DNA of 64,000 nt from the NCBI GenBank assembly GCA_938048695.1, contig CALIUO010000018.1:1-64000 (forward strand), in the 5' to 3' direction. Below are positions 50,551-60,538 of the stretch, in pieces; position 1 is the stretch's first letter, and each line of letters starts with the position of its first letter. Under the pieces are notes generated by a model. The model was not told the DNA's origin. It saw only the letters and a list, made by a program, of their open reading frames with translations, and did not search any database. This DNA is from an uncultured SAR86 cluster bacterium (GTDB lineage: Bacteria > Pseudomonadota > Gammaproteobacteria > Magnimaribacterales > Magnimaribacteraceae). The position numbers and the translations under genes were made by a program.

Positions 50551-52224
50551 ATGTCAAAAGATAAAAGGAAATATTCTTCAGAAATTGTTGATGGAGTAGA
50601 GCAGACGCCGTCCAGAGCAATGCTCAGAGCTGTAGGTTTTGAGTCTGAAGATTTCGAAAAACCTCAAGTTGGTATTGCTTCAACATGGAGTATGGTTACA
50701 CCTTGCAATATGCATATAGATAAACTTGCTGAGTCAGCTGCAAATGGAGTCAACTCGGTGGGCTCTAAGGCAGTAATATTCAATACAATTACAGTTTCTG
50801 ATGGAATATCAATGGGTACCAAAGGAATGAGATATTCACTCGTCTCTAGAGAAGTTATTGCAGATTCAATAGAAACGGTAGTAGGAGGACAAGGCTTCGA
50901 TGGCTTAGTCACGATTGGTGGATGTGATAAAAATATGCCTGCCTGTGTTATGGCCATGGCTAGATTAAATAGGCCATCGATTTTTGTATACGGAGGGAGC
51001 ATAAAACCTGGCTCTAACAGAACAGATGTGGTTTCTGTTTTTGAAGCTGTAGGCAAGCATTCCGAAGGTGCAATTTCTGACATTGAACTTCTGGATATTG
51101 AGTCATCAGCTATACCTGGCCCTGGATCATGCGGCGGTATGTATACTGCAAATACAATGGCTTCAGCAATAGAAGCTTTAGGCATGAGTTTGCCTAATAG
51201 CTCTGCTCAGGAGGCAGTCTCAGAAAGTAAAATATTAGATTCTGTAAGCGCAGGCGAAGCAATAATGCATTTAATCGAAGAGGACATAAAGCCTCGTGAC
51301 ATAATGACTAAAGGGGCCTTTGAAAATGCAATTGCTGTCGTTATTGCACTCGGTGGTTCGACAAATGCAGTTTTACACTTGCTTGCGATAGCGCATGAGG
51401 CCAAAGTTGATTTATCCTTAGATGATTTTGAGAGGATAGGTAAAAGAACCCCCGTTCTCGCAGACCTCCGTCCTAGTGGTAATTATTTAATGTCTGAATT
51501 AATAGAAATCGGAGGGATTGTTCCTTTGATGAAAACTATGCTTGAAAGAGATCTATTGGATGGTAAGCAAATGACGGTGACTGGAAATACACTCGAAGAA
51601 AATTTGCTTAAATTTGATGATTACCCCAGAGATCAACAAATTGTTTCTCATATAGATAAACCCATAAAGCCTGATAGTCATTTAAGAATTTTATACGGTA
51701 ATCTTGCACCTCAAGGAGCTGTTGCAAAAATTTCTGGAAAAGAAGGTTTAAGATTTGAAGGAAGGGCAAAGGTATATAATTCAGAAGAGGATGCGATGGA
51801 AGGCATATTATCGAATCAAATTACTGAAGGTGATGTTCTGGTTATTAGGTATGAAGGCCCAAGAGGAGCTCCCGGAATGAGAGAAATGTTAAGTCCTACA
51901 TCAGCAATTATGGGTAAAGGTTTGGGCGATAAGGTGGCATTTTTAACGGATGGAAGATTTTCAGGAGGTACCCATGGCTTTGTTGTGGGTCACATTACAC
52001 CAGAAGCTTTTGATGGTGGTCCCATTGCTTTCATACAAAATGGCGACTTAATATCTATCGATGCAGAATCAAATCAAATTAACCTAGATATAACGGAAGA
52101 AGAAATATTTAAACGAAAAGACTCGTGGGTGTGCCCTGTTAAAGATGAAGAAGGAGGAGTGTTAGACAAATACAGATCTCTAGTAACTTCTGCGTCCGAG
52201 GGTGCAGTAACTACAAAAAAATAA
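50551..52224 (+). CDS. ilvD: Dihydroxy-acid dehydratase
   Basis: [64 protein letters not shown]. Confidence 0.97.
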   Translation: MSKDKRKYSSEIVDGVEQTPSRAMLRAVGFESEDFEKPQVGIASTWSMVTPCNMHIDKLAESAANGVNSVGSKAVIFNTITVSDGISMGTKGMRYSLVSREVIADSIETVVGGQGFDGLVTIGGCDKNMPACVMAMARLNRPSIFVYGGSIKPGSNRTDVVSVFEAVGKHSEGAISDIELLDIESSAIPGPGSCGGMYTANTMASAIEALGMSLPNSSAQEAVSESKILDSVSAGEAIMHLIEEDIKPRDIMTKGAFENAIAVVIALGGSTNAVLHLLAIAHEAKVDLSLDDFERIGKRTPVLADLRPSGNYLMSELIEIGGIVPLMKTMLERDLLDGKQMTVTGNTLEENLLKFDDYPRDQQIVSHIDKPIKPDSHLRILYGNLAPQGAVAKISGKEGLRFEGRAKVYNSEEDAMEGILSNQITEGDVLVIRYEGPRGAPGMREMLSPTSAIMGKGLGDKVAFLTDGRFSGGTHGFVVGHITPEAFDGGPIAFIQNGDLISIDAESNQINLDITEEEIFKRKDSWVCPVKDEEGGVLDKYRSLVTSASEGAVTTKK

Positions 52225-52316
52225 TTAGAATCTTGAAAAATTAAGTATTTAGACCAATAATGAGTTCGTTAAATGATTCCACATAAATTTCAATTCAAAA
52301 TTTCCAAGGAGGAAGT

Positions 52317-52637
52317 ATGAACGTTGTCACATTAACAGATGACAATTTCGAGACTGAAGTGAACGCATCTGAAAAACCCGTATTAGTAGATTACTGGGCT
52401 ACTTGGTGTGGACCTTGCAAGATGGTCGGTCCTATAGTTGAAGAGATAGCTATAGAGTTTTCAGATAAGATCAAAGTTGGAAAACTAGATGTAGATGCCA
52501 ACCAAGCCTCAGCAGCACAACAAAATGTTATGAGTATTCCGACCTTAGCAATTTTCAAGGGTGGAGAACTGATTGCCCAACAAGTGGGTGCTCTGAGTAA
52601 AACTCAACTTACAGAATTTATAGAAAGTAACCTTTAG
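52317..52637 (+). CDS. trxA: Thioredoxin 1
   Basis: VDYWATWCGPCKMVGPI; SIPTLAIFKGG. Confidence 0.97.
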   Translation: MNVVTLTDDNFETEVNASEKPVLVDYWATWCGPCKMVGPIVEEIAIEFSDKIKVGKLDVDANQASAAQQNVMSIPTLAIFKGGELIAQQVGALSKTQLTEFIESNL

Positions 52638-52679
52638 AAAACACTAGACTCTAATTTCCAACAAGGTTACTATGAACTT

Positions 52680-52696
52680 ACCAAAGTTTCTTTGGT
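52680..52696 (+). repeat. Hairpin in the trxA-rho leader
   Basis: ACCAAAG-TTT-CTTTGGT, perfect 7-bp arms, not followed by a U-tract. Confidence 0.4.
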
Positions 52697-52728
52697 CAAC
52701 CCCTTTATTCAAGCATTAACTTTATTTT

Positions 52729-53988
52729 ATGCAATTAACAGAACTAAAAAAAATGCCAGTTGAACAGCTCATCGAGCTTGGCGAAGAGTGCGGAATCGAA
52801 AATGCTTCTCGCGCTAAAAGACAAGATATAGTATTCGGAATCCTTAAGAGTAAAGCCAAAAGCGGTGAAGACATTGAAGGAGAAGGTGTTCTAGAAATAC
52901 TTCAAGATGGATTTGGTTTTCTCAGATCTCCAGACTCATCTTATTTAGCTGGCCCTGATGATATTTATGTTTCCCCAAGTCAAATTAGAAGGTTTGGTTT
53001 AAGAACAGGCGACACCATAAAAGGAAAAATTAGATCTCCTAAAGACGGAGAACGATACTTTGCCATATTAAAAATAGAAGAAATAAACTACGAAGAGCCC
53101 GATAAAACAAAAAATAAGCCCTCTTTCGAAAACTTAACTCCACTTTTTCCTGATGAGCGTATGCTGTTTGAGCTCGGTACGGGTAGTACGGAAGATCTTT
53201 CATCAAGAGTTATTGACCTGACTGCTCCTACGGGCAAAGGACAGAGATCACTGATTGTTTCTCCACCAAAAGCTGGTAAGACATTACTGCTTCAAAGCAT
53301 AGCGCATTCGATAGAGAGAAATAATCCAGAGTGTAAAATTATGGTTCTTCTGGTTGATGAAAGGCCTGAAGAGGTTACAGAAATGAAACGCTCCGTGAAA
53401 GGTGAGGTTATAGCAAGTACATTCGACGAAGCACCTACAAGACACGTACAAGTTGCAGAAATGGCAATCAATAAAGCTCGAAGATTAGTAGAACATAAGC
53501 ATGACGTTGTTATTCTGTTAGATTCTATAACTAGATTGGCAAGAGCTTACAATTCTACACAGGCCGCTTCGGGAAAAATTCTAACGGGTGGTGTAGATGC
53601 TAATGCTCTTCAAAAACCTAAGAGATTCTTCGGTGCTGCCAGAAATATTGAAGGTGGTGGTAGCCTGTCAATCATAGCTACTGCTCTAATTGACACTGGG
53701 TCAAGAATGGACGAAGTTATTTTTGAAGAGTTTAAAGGAACAGGTAATTCTGAAATAAATCTTGATCGTAAGATTGCTGAGAAAAGAGTATTCCCTGCAA
53801 TAAATGTTAGGAAAACCGGAACAAGAAGAGAAGATCTTTTAACCTCAGATTTAGAACTGAGGAATATAACCGTTTTGAGAAAACTCCTAAATGAAATGGA
53901 CGATACTGCCGCAATGGAGTGGATGCTTGATAAGCTCAAAGACTATAAAACTAATGCAGAATTTTTTGAATCTATGAAAAGAAAATAG
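52729..53988 (+). CDS. rho: Transcription termination factor Rho
   Basis: [75 protein letters not shown]. Confidence 0.98.
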   Translation: MQLTELKKMPVEQLIELGEECGIENASRAKRQDIVFGILKSKAKSGEDIEGEGVLEILQDGFGFLRSPDSSYLAGPDDIYVSPSQIRRFGLRTGDTIKGKIRSPKDGERYFAILKIEEINYEEPDKTKNKPSFENLTPLFPDERMLFELGTGSTEDLSSRVIDLTAPTGKGQRSLIVSPPKAGKTLLLQSIAHSIERNNPECKIMVLLVDERPEEVTEMKRSVKGEVIASTFDEAPTRHVQVAEMAINKARRLVEHKHDVVILLDSITRLARAYNSTQAASGKILTGGVDANALQKPKRFFGAARNIEGGGSLSIIATALIDTGSRMDEVIFEEFKGTGNSEINLDRKIAEKRVFPAINVRKTGTRREDLLTSDLELRNITVLRKLLNEMDDTAAMEWMLDKLKDYKTNAEFFESMKRK

Positions 53989-53990
53989 TC

Positions 53991-54230
53991 TTATTGATCT
54001 TCTTGCTTTTCATTGCCTTTTGAAAAAAATATCTTTTCAATCAATCCAATAAATAAAACTCCTAAGAGAGTGCTCAGGACAATCAAAGAAGTTGTCAGTT
54101 CTGTATTTAAAATAACCTTTTTATCGAAGACTAAAACCTCTATCGGGTTAATGAGATCATATAACCCGTTAGTCACTATTACGATTAATATAGAAAAAAA
54201 AATAAGTATTAGAAATAATCTAGCTTTCAT
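53991..54230 (-). CDS. Hypothetical membrane protein (79 aa, two predicted TM spans)
   Basis: Hydrophobic segments LFLILIFFSILIVIVTNGL and LIVLSTLLGVLFIGLIEKIFF; overlaps rsmD by 11 bp. Confidence 0.65.
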   Translation of the reverse strand: MKARLFLILIFFSILIVIVTNGLYDLINPIEVLVFDKKVILNTELTTSLIVLSTLLGVLFIGLIEKIFFSKGNEKQEDQ

Positions 54231-54807
54231 AGAGATAATATTTAGTTTCTCCTCCTTTTGCCTGTTTCAATTGAGAAAGGTTGGTTTCTATAGATTCTAA
54301 CTCTAGATCTTTTTCGCATTCTATATAGATCAAACCTTTCTTTGTTAACAATTCATATTTAAAGATAGTATCAAGAGACTTTTGGATGAGATTCTCATAA
54401 AAAGGTGGATCTAAAAAAATCAAATCGAATTCACTATTCAAGAAAGTAAAATCAAATGTAGTTGAATTTGCGTTGATAACTTTGCATTTATTTTTTATAC
54501 CTAGCTTCTTTACTACACTCTCTAATGAGTTACAGAGATTTTTTTGTTTTTCAAAAAATACTACCTCACTTGCACCTCTTGAAAGGGCTTCCAGTCCTAA
54601 TGCACCCGTACCAGCAAACATGTCCAAACATTTTTTTTCATGTAAATCATTTAAAAGCCAATTAAAAAGAGTTTCTTTAGTTTTACTTTCAGTAGGACGC
54701 AAATTCTTATTTGGCTTGAATGAAAGTTTAGTACCCTTGTAATTTCCTGCAATAATTCTTGATGTAGCTTGTCTTTTAGCCATATGGACAATATTATGCC
54801 TCTTCAA
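54220..54807 (-). CDS. rsmD: 16S rRNA (guanine966-N2)-methyltransferase
   Basis: RIIAGNYKGTKLSF; RPTESKTKETLFNWL; LDMFAGTGALGLEALSRGA; LIFLDPPF. Confidence 0.95.
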   Translation of the reverse strand: MKRHNIVHMAKRQATSRIIAGNYKGTKLSFKPNKNLRPTESKTKETLFNWLLNDLHEKKCLDMFAGTGALGLEALSRGASEVVFFEKQKNLCNSLESVVKKLGIKNKCKVINANSTTFDFTFLNSEFDLIFLDPPFYENLIQKSLDTIFKYELLTKKGLIYIECEKDLELESIETNLSQLKQAKGGETKYYLYES

Positions 54808-54842
54808 ACCATCAGTAGCTAAATTTAACTGGTGTTTTCTAA

Positions 54843-55316
54843 ATGCAAGACTCTGATATAAAGCAAAACTTTTTAAAATCCATGAGAGGAATAACCTCTA
54901 CTGTGAATGTTATCTCGGCTTCTGCTAATGGTCAAAGACATGCCATGACAGCTACTTCAGTTACTTCTTTATCGTTAGATCCTCCCTCTATGCTGGTATG
55001 TATTAACAAAGATGCTTCTTTGCATGGAATATTGTCGGGCGGCTCTAACTTTTGTATAAATGTATTATCAAGTTTGCAGAAAGAACTTGCTGAAGTTTGC
55101 AGTAATAGCGAAGAAGGCGAATCACGTTTTCTTAGTAAATCTTGGAAAGACCTAGACTCATATATCTTCAACGAAGATGCCCTATCTAATATTTTTTGTA
55201 CCTTAACAAACCAGATTGACCATACAAGCCATACCGTTTTCATTGGCACTGTAGACAGAGTTATAAACAATGCTGACTTGAAACCACTTTTATATGGATC
55301 TGGTGGATACTTATAA
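54843..55316 (+). CDS. Flavin reductase domain protein
   Basis: GQRHAMTATSVTSLSLDPPSMLVCINKDASLHGIL; PLLYGSGGYL. Confidence 0.9.
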   Translation: MQDSDIKQNFLKSMRGITSTVNVISASANGQRHAMTATSVTSLSLDPPSMLVCINKDASLHGILSGGSNFCINVLSSLQKELAEVCSNSEEGESRFLSKSWKDLDSYIFNEDALSNIFCTLTNQIDHTSHTVFIGTVDRVINNADLKPLLYGSGGYL

Positions 55317-55320
55317 GACT

Positions 55321-55713
55321 ATGAAATTTTTTTTAATTTTTGTTGCATGTTCGGTTGCTTTCTCAGTCAATGCTGATCCTAAAGTTTATTTCATTAATTT
55401 AGAAGATGGAGACAGAATAGAATCTCCTTTTCTCATCCAATTTGGATTATCTAATATGGGTGTGGCACCTGCAGGTACGGATAGAAAAAATACAGGTCAT
55501 CATCATTTGCTTATCAATGTTGATGATATTGATCTAACTAAACCTATACCTTCTTCTTCAAATCATATCCATTTTGGAAGTGGGCAGACTGAATCACTCG
55601 TAGAACTCTCACCTGGCAACTATTCTATGCAACTTGTTCTTGGGGATATGACCCATACACCTCATAAACCTCCAATAATCTCGAAAAAAATAAATATTAC
55701 TGTTGTAGATTAA
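55321..55713 (+). CDS. DUF4399 secreted protein
   Basis: Signal peptide; VYFINLEDGDRIESPFLIQFGLSNMGVAPAGTDRKNTGHHHLLIN. Start moved from 55294 to ATG 55321. Confidence 0.85.
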   Translation: MKFFLIFVACSVAFSVNADPKVYFINLEDGDRIESPFLIQFGLSNMGVAPAGTDRKNTGHHHLLINVDDIDLTKPIPSSSNHIHFGSGQTESLVELSPGNYSMQLVLGDMTHTPHKPPIISKKINITVVD

Positions 55714-57993
55714 ATGCGCTATTTACAGATCACAGGTCTCATTCTGACCTTTATATTGTCGTTTTCCTTGGGATCTGAAATAAAAATTGATGGGTCGCTT
55801 GATGAGGCTGAGTGGCAGAAAGCCAAGGTAATTGATAAGTTTTTTGAAGTTTATCCATATTCCTTGCGAGAAGTAAATGATTATAAGACACAAATACTGA
55901 TTATTGAATCTGAGCAAGGTCTCTATTTTGGTTTTAAGAATTTTCAAACAAACGAAACAATGAGACTTAATAATCATTTACGTGATCAAGAACGATCATT
56001 GTCAGACAAGAATGGAATAGTAATAGACTTTGATGGAGATGGTATTGAGGGCTATAACTTCTTTATTTCTTCCAGTGGATCAGTCGGTGATGCAACAGTA
56101 ACCGACGAAAAGGAAAGAAATTGGGACTGGGATGCAGATTGGCAATCTGCCGCTTTAGTTAAGGATGGCGTTTGGTATTCAGAAACTTTTATACCTTGGA
56201 CGATTGCCTCAATGAAAACTCAAACAGGTGATAAAAGAAAGATTAAGATGGCTTTTTATAGGATGCTCATGGGAGTTGGAAGAGGTTTCTCAACTATCAA
56301 AGGCAGTGTTTATGAAAATGTTTACTTATCTGTTTTTGACGAATTCCAATTTAATAACTACCCAGGTACAAAATTAGATTTTTTCCCCTACATGACCCTG
56401 ACTGAAGATATTGCTAACTCAGATCAAATTTCTAAAGCCGGAGCTGAAATTTTTTGGAAAATTGATTCTAGTAAACAGCTTAACCTCACCTTGAATCCAG
56501 ATTTTGGGCAAGTTGAGAGCGATGAGGTTGTTGTAAATTTTTCTGCTTTTGAAACCTTCTACTCAGACAAGAGACCATTCTTTGCTGAAAATAATAGTAT
56601 GTTTGATGTGAGTGATCGCATGCATAGAATTATTAACACAAGAAGGATAGGCGGTAGGCCTGATTATGATTGTGCTATATCCGGCGACTTAGAGGAATAT
56701 TGCCTAGAAAATAGAGCAGAAACTAGTGAAATAGATTTCGCCTTAAAATACACCCAAAAGGGTGAAGTAGATTTTGGTTTCATGAGTGCCTCCGAGAGGG
56801 ATGAAAAGTTTTCACAAGGTAGAGATTTTTATGCCTTGAGGCTAAATACAAAAGTAAATGACTTGAAATATGGATATCTTGGGACATATGTCGATAAACC
56901 AGTTTCAGGAGAAAATGCTCAAGTTAATTCATTAGATTTTATTTATCTTCCTTCAAAAGTTCATAGAATGAACGGCAATTTTATGCATTCAAAAGCTAAC
57001 AATCAAGATGGCTTTGGTATGACGATGGGTTATACGTATAACCCTAATCAAGACTTTTCTTCAGGTATCGGCATAAATTTCTATGATGATCAGCTTGATC
57101 TCAATGATATGGGATATCTCATATTGAACGATCGCTTAATGTTCAATGGTAGAACACAATTCAAAAAGACTAGATTTTCACCAGGCTCTGTTTTGAGGTC
57201 CAGATTATTTGAGGTAGGTTATGGATCAAAATTTAATGCAGATACTGTTAGGGAGTCATCAAATTTTGCTTTAAAAGTTGAAGCTAACTTTATTGACCTT
57301 TCTGAAATAAAAACTGAAATTTTTTATAGAAGTACAGGCAGAAATACAAGAATCACTAGAGGTTCTTTACTAGCTCCTTATGTTGATATGCCCAAAGGGG
57401 TGGGAGGTTATATTGAATTTACCGGCCCACGCAAGCCAAAATACATATATAGCTTGAGATTTGAAAGAGGTAAGGGCAGCGAACATTCTCCGGGTATAAG
57501 TTGGAAAAATTCTTCAAGGGCCTTTATAAAGTTTATGCCTCGCGACAATCTATCATTCAATATGTCATATAACCATGCTGAAGAGAAAAATTGGCTAAAT
57601 TGGCTAGATGATAACCTCTTGGCTACCTACAAAAGAAAACAAAGAACTAGTGTTTTTGAACTTGAATGGTTCAAAAATAACAAACATGAGTTAAGAATAA
57701 AGGCTCAACTAGTAGCATTTACTGGCAGAGATCCTACTCCTTATCTAGGAGATAAAAAGGGAAAGTTAACTCAAACAGATATACCTCTCTCACCTCTTAC
57801 GATAAGTGAATTGGCATTTCAGATTAGATATAGATATGAAATCATGCCTCTTTCCTATCTCTACTTAGTTTATTCCAAAGGGGGTCGAGTTTCTCTTGAT
57901 GACGAAGAGGATAATCTTTCAAACCTCTACAGACGACCTTGGAATAGTCCACAAAAAGAAAACTTTACGGTAAAACTTAGATATAGATTTTAA
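55714..57993 (+). CDS. Outer-membrane protein with N-terminal CBM9-like domain and C-terminal beta-barrel (DUF5916-like), copy 1
   Basis: IKIDGSLDEAEWQKAKVIDKF; SKQLNLTLNPDFGQVESDEVVVNFSAFETFYSDKRPFFAEN; ends VKLRYRF. Confidence 0.88.
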   Translation: MRYLQITGLILTFILSFSLGSEIKIDGSLDEAEWQKAKVIDKFFEVYPYSLREVNDYKTQILIIESEQGLYFGFKNFQTNETMRLNNHLRDQERSLSDKNGIVIDFDGDGIEGYNFFISSSGSVGDATVTDEKERNWDWDADWQSAALVKDGVWYSETFIPWTIASMKTQTGDKRKIKMAFYRMLMGVGRGFSTIKGSVYENVYLSVFDEFQFNNYPGTKLDFFPYMTLTEDIANSDQISKAGAEIFWKIDSSKQLNLTLNPDFGQVESDEVVVNFSAFETFYSDKRPFFAENNSMFDVSDRMHRIINTRRIGGRPDYDCAISGDLEEYCLENRAETSEIDFALKYTQKGEVDFGFMSASERDEKFSQGRDFYALRLNTKVNDLKYGYLGTYVDKPVSGENAQVNSLDFIYLPSKVHRMNGNFMHSKANNQDGFGMTMGYTYNPNQDFSSGIGINFYDDQLDLNDMGYLILNDRLMFNGRTQFKKTRFSPGSVLRSRLFEVGYGSKFNADTVRESSNFALKVEANFIDLSEIKTEIFYRSTGRNTRITRGSLLAPYVDMPKGVGGYIEFTGPRKPKYIYSLRFERGKGSEHSPGISWKNSSRAFIKFMPRDNLSFNMSYNHAEEKNWLNWLDDNLLATYKRKQRTSVFELEWFKNNKHELRIKAQLVAFTGRDPTPYLGDKKGKLTQTDIPLSPLTISELAFQIRYRYEIMPLSYLYLVYSKGGRVSLDDEEDNLSNLYRRPWNSPQKENFTVKLRYRF

Positions 57994-58036
57994 AATCCTT
58001 AAAGAATAGAATGACCGCCTCTTAAGGGGAAACATC

Positions 58037-60343
58037 TTGCACAGGAAGCTTATTAAATTCTTTTATCTCACATTATTTTTTTTATCCCCCTTACTACATT
58101 CCCTGGAAATAAATATTGACGGAGTGCTTGATGAGAATGAATGGTCTGAAGCTAGAGAAATCACCAAGTATTACGAGAGTCTTCCATATACTCTGAATGA
58201 TGCTTCTGGCACTCAAAAAGTCCTTGTTTTGGAAGATGAAAATGGAATTTACTTTGGCTTCATAAGTTACCAAGACATAGAAAGTATAAGGGCCCAGAAA
58301 CATCAAAGAGATGAAGAAATGGCTAATGCTGATATGGTTGGAGTATCAATAGATTTTGATGGTGACGGCCTATTATCTTATGGATTCTCTATTTCAGCAG
58401 GCGGCTCAATACTTGATAACGTTGTACGTAATGAAAATGAAATGAACTACGATTGGGACGCTGATTGGGGCCATGGCGTAAGTATTGATAATGATGGATG
58501 GTACGCTGAAATGTTCATACCTTGGAGTGTGGCTCCGATGAAAGCTCAAAAAGGAGAGAAAAGAAAAGTTAAACTTTCTTTTTATAGATGGCTAAGAGGA
58601 GATTTTAAAGTCTATACGACCATTAAAGGCAATCCGAGAACAGAGAAATTCATCTCAATTTTTAATGATTACGAGTTTAATAATTATGATGTCTCGAAGA
58701 TAGACTATTTTCCTTATGTAAATTTTTCCGATGACCGAGTAATCGAAGATTTAGATAAAAAAGTAGGTGCAGAAATCTTTTGGAAGATAGATGCAGGTAA
58801 ACAATTAAATATCGCGTTGAATCCAGATTTTGGACAGGTAGAAAGTGATGAATTAGTTGTAAACTTTGATTCTAGTGAAACTTTTTATTCAGATAAGAGA
58901 CCTTTTTTCTCTGAAAATCATTCTTTATTTGATGTTAAAGGTTTCAGATTCTTCTACGTAATAAATACTAGACGAATAGGAGCTGCTCCGGATTATGATT
59001 GCTCTGAATATCTTGAATCTTTAAAAGCTCTGTGTGAATCTTCTCAAGTAGGTATTTCCGATATAGATTATGCAGTTCGCTATACTCAGCAAAACGAATC
59101 CTTTGATTTTGGTTTCTTGGGCGCTTCGGAAGCAGATGAAGAATTCAGCCAAGGAAGAGATTTTTATTCCGTAAGATTACGAAAAGCAGAAAAGAAATTT
59201 TCAATTGGTTATTTAGGCACATTTACAAAAAGACCCGTTTTAGATCGGGAAGCAAATGTCAATTCGGTAGATATGATCTACAGACCGAAAGATACTTTGC
59301 GTTTTGATGCTATCTTCATCAATTCACAGGTTGATGACCCCAGAGTTGAAAAAGACTCTGGAAATGCTTTTAGGTTTAGGATGACAACCTCTCCAAGCAA
59401 GCAAAGATATCATGATGTAGGAATTTTTTATTTTGATAAGAACCTAGATATTACTGATATGGGTTATCAAATGGAAAATAACTGGCTATTTGCTGGTTCT
59501 CAAAATGGTTTAAAGTTTACTGACTATGATGAGGATTCGCCTTTTCAATCGAACCAGATTGAATTAGGTGTGGGTTATGAATCTAATGGAAATCTTGATA
59601 AATCAGCTGACTTTACATATCTGACACTAAAGACTTATTTTAAAAATACAACTTATATAGAATTTACTAACTTTTTTAGAACTTCTAGCAAGGATTATTG
59701 GATTACAAGAAAAGATCCTACAGCTCCATTTATTGTAAAACCAGAAAACTACGGAACAAACATTCAATATAGTGGCCCCTCTAGAAACTTCTTTAATTAC
59801 TTCATAGAAATAAAGAGAGAGAAGGGGAGTCAGTGGAGGTCTGCTTTGGGATTTGCGAATTCTTACGCAACAAAACTCAGCTTTGCCCCAAGAGATAATC
59901 TTAATTTTTCTATTTATTATCAGCACCTTGAAGAAGAGCAATGGCTAAATTGGATTCAAGATAATTTATTAGGTATTTATTCAAGAAAACAGAGAACCAC
60001 TGTTGCAGACCTTAATTGGTTTGTTGGGGACAAACATGAATTAAGGGTTAAAGCTCAAATGGTGGGTTTTACCGCAAGAGATCCAAAGCCATATCTGGGT
60101 GATTCACTAGGTCAACTCAATCCTGTTAACATTTCACTGGATCCCTTTACTTTAAGTGATCTTGCTTTCCAGATAAGATATCGTTACGAAATTCTTCCAT
60201 TGGCGTATCTTTATGTTGTTTACTCTAGAGGAGGCAGAATCATTCAAACAGACCTAGAAAATGATCTTGAAGAAATCTATAAGAGGCCCTGGAATGAGCC
60301 TCAAGCGGATACTTTTACTGTAAAAGTTAGATACCGTTTTTAG
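58037..60343 (+). CDS. Outer-membrane protein with CBM9-like domain and beta-barrel (DUF5916-like), copy 2
   Basis: INIDGVLDENEWSEAREITKYY; GKQLNIALNPDFGQVESDELVVNFDSSETFYSDKRPFFSEN; ends VKVRYRF; TTG start with AGGGGA upstream. Confidence 0.87.
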   Translation: MHRKLIKFFYLTLFFLSPLLHSLEINIDGVLDENEWSEAREITKYYESLPYTLNDASGTQKVLVLEDENGIYFGFISYQDIESIRAQKHQRDEEMANADMVGVSIDFDGDGLLSYGFSISAGGSILDNVVRNENEMNYDWDADWGHGVSIDNDGWYAEMFIPWSVAPMKAQKGEKRKVKLSFYRWLRGDFKVYTTIKGNPRTEKFISIFNDYEFNNYDVSKIDYFPYVNFSDDRVIEDLDKKVGAEIFWKIDAGKQLNIALNPDFGQVESDELVVNFDSSETFYSDKRPFFSENHSLFDVKGFRFFYVINTRRIGAAPDYDCSEYLESLKALCESSQVGISDIDYAVRYTQQNESFDFGFLGASEADEEFSQGRDFYSVRLRKAEKKFSIGYLGTFTKRPVLDREANVNSVDMIYRPKDTLRFDAIFINSQVDDPRVEKDSGNAFRFRMTTSPSKQRYHDVGIFYFDKNLDITDMGYQMENNWLFAGSQNGLKFTDYDEDSPFQSNQIELGVGYESNGNLDKSADFTYLTLKTYFKNTTYIEFTNFFRTSSKDYWITRKDPTAPFIVKPENYGTNIQYSGPSRNFFNYFIEIKREKGSQWRSALGFANSYATKLSFAPRDNLNFSIYYQHLEEEQWLNWIQDNLLGIYSRKQRTTVADLNWFVGDKHELRVKAQMVGFTARDPKPYLGDSLGQLNPVNISLDPFTLSDLAFQIRYRYEILPLAYLYVVYSRGGRIIQTDLENDLEEIYKRPWNEPQADTFTVKVRYRF

Positions 60344-60536
60344 AGCTACATTCAGAAGAGCAGAATAAGCTTTCGCCATTTTTTACAGACTCGTTATCAG
60401 GAAAGTTTAGCCCACAAGCACTGCACTTAACCATTTCAGGTTGGTTAGAAGAAATAACACCCGCTGAATTCCTAGACATTTTGGTAATGACATAAATCAA
60501 GAGAATGACAGTAATTAATATTAAAACCTGAAACAT
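60327..60536 (-). CDS. Small membrane-anchored protein with four-Cys zinc-ribbon-like C-terminus
   Basis: N-terminal TM then CSACGLNFPDNESVKNGESLFCSSEC; 17-bp convergent overlap with the + gene. Confidence 0.65.
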   Translation of the reverse strand: MFQVLILITVILLIYVITKMSRNSAGVISSNQPEMVKCSACGLNFPDNESVKNGESLFCSSECSSKNGI

Positions 60537-60538
60537 AT

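Noticed and set aside
50664-51185. 173-aa minus-strand ORF opposite ilvD
   Set aside because: Fully antisense to a strongly conserved gene; composition (Ser/Pro/Ile-rich) is typical of shadow ORFs.
53610-53939. 109-aa minus-strand ORF opposite rho
   Set aside because: Antisense shadow of a conserved Rho coding region; no start-site signal or motif.
59627-59941. 104-aa minus ORF inside the second barrel gene
   Set aside because: Antisense shadow ORF; the sense frame is homologous to the neighbouring paralogue.
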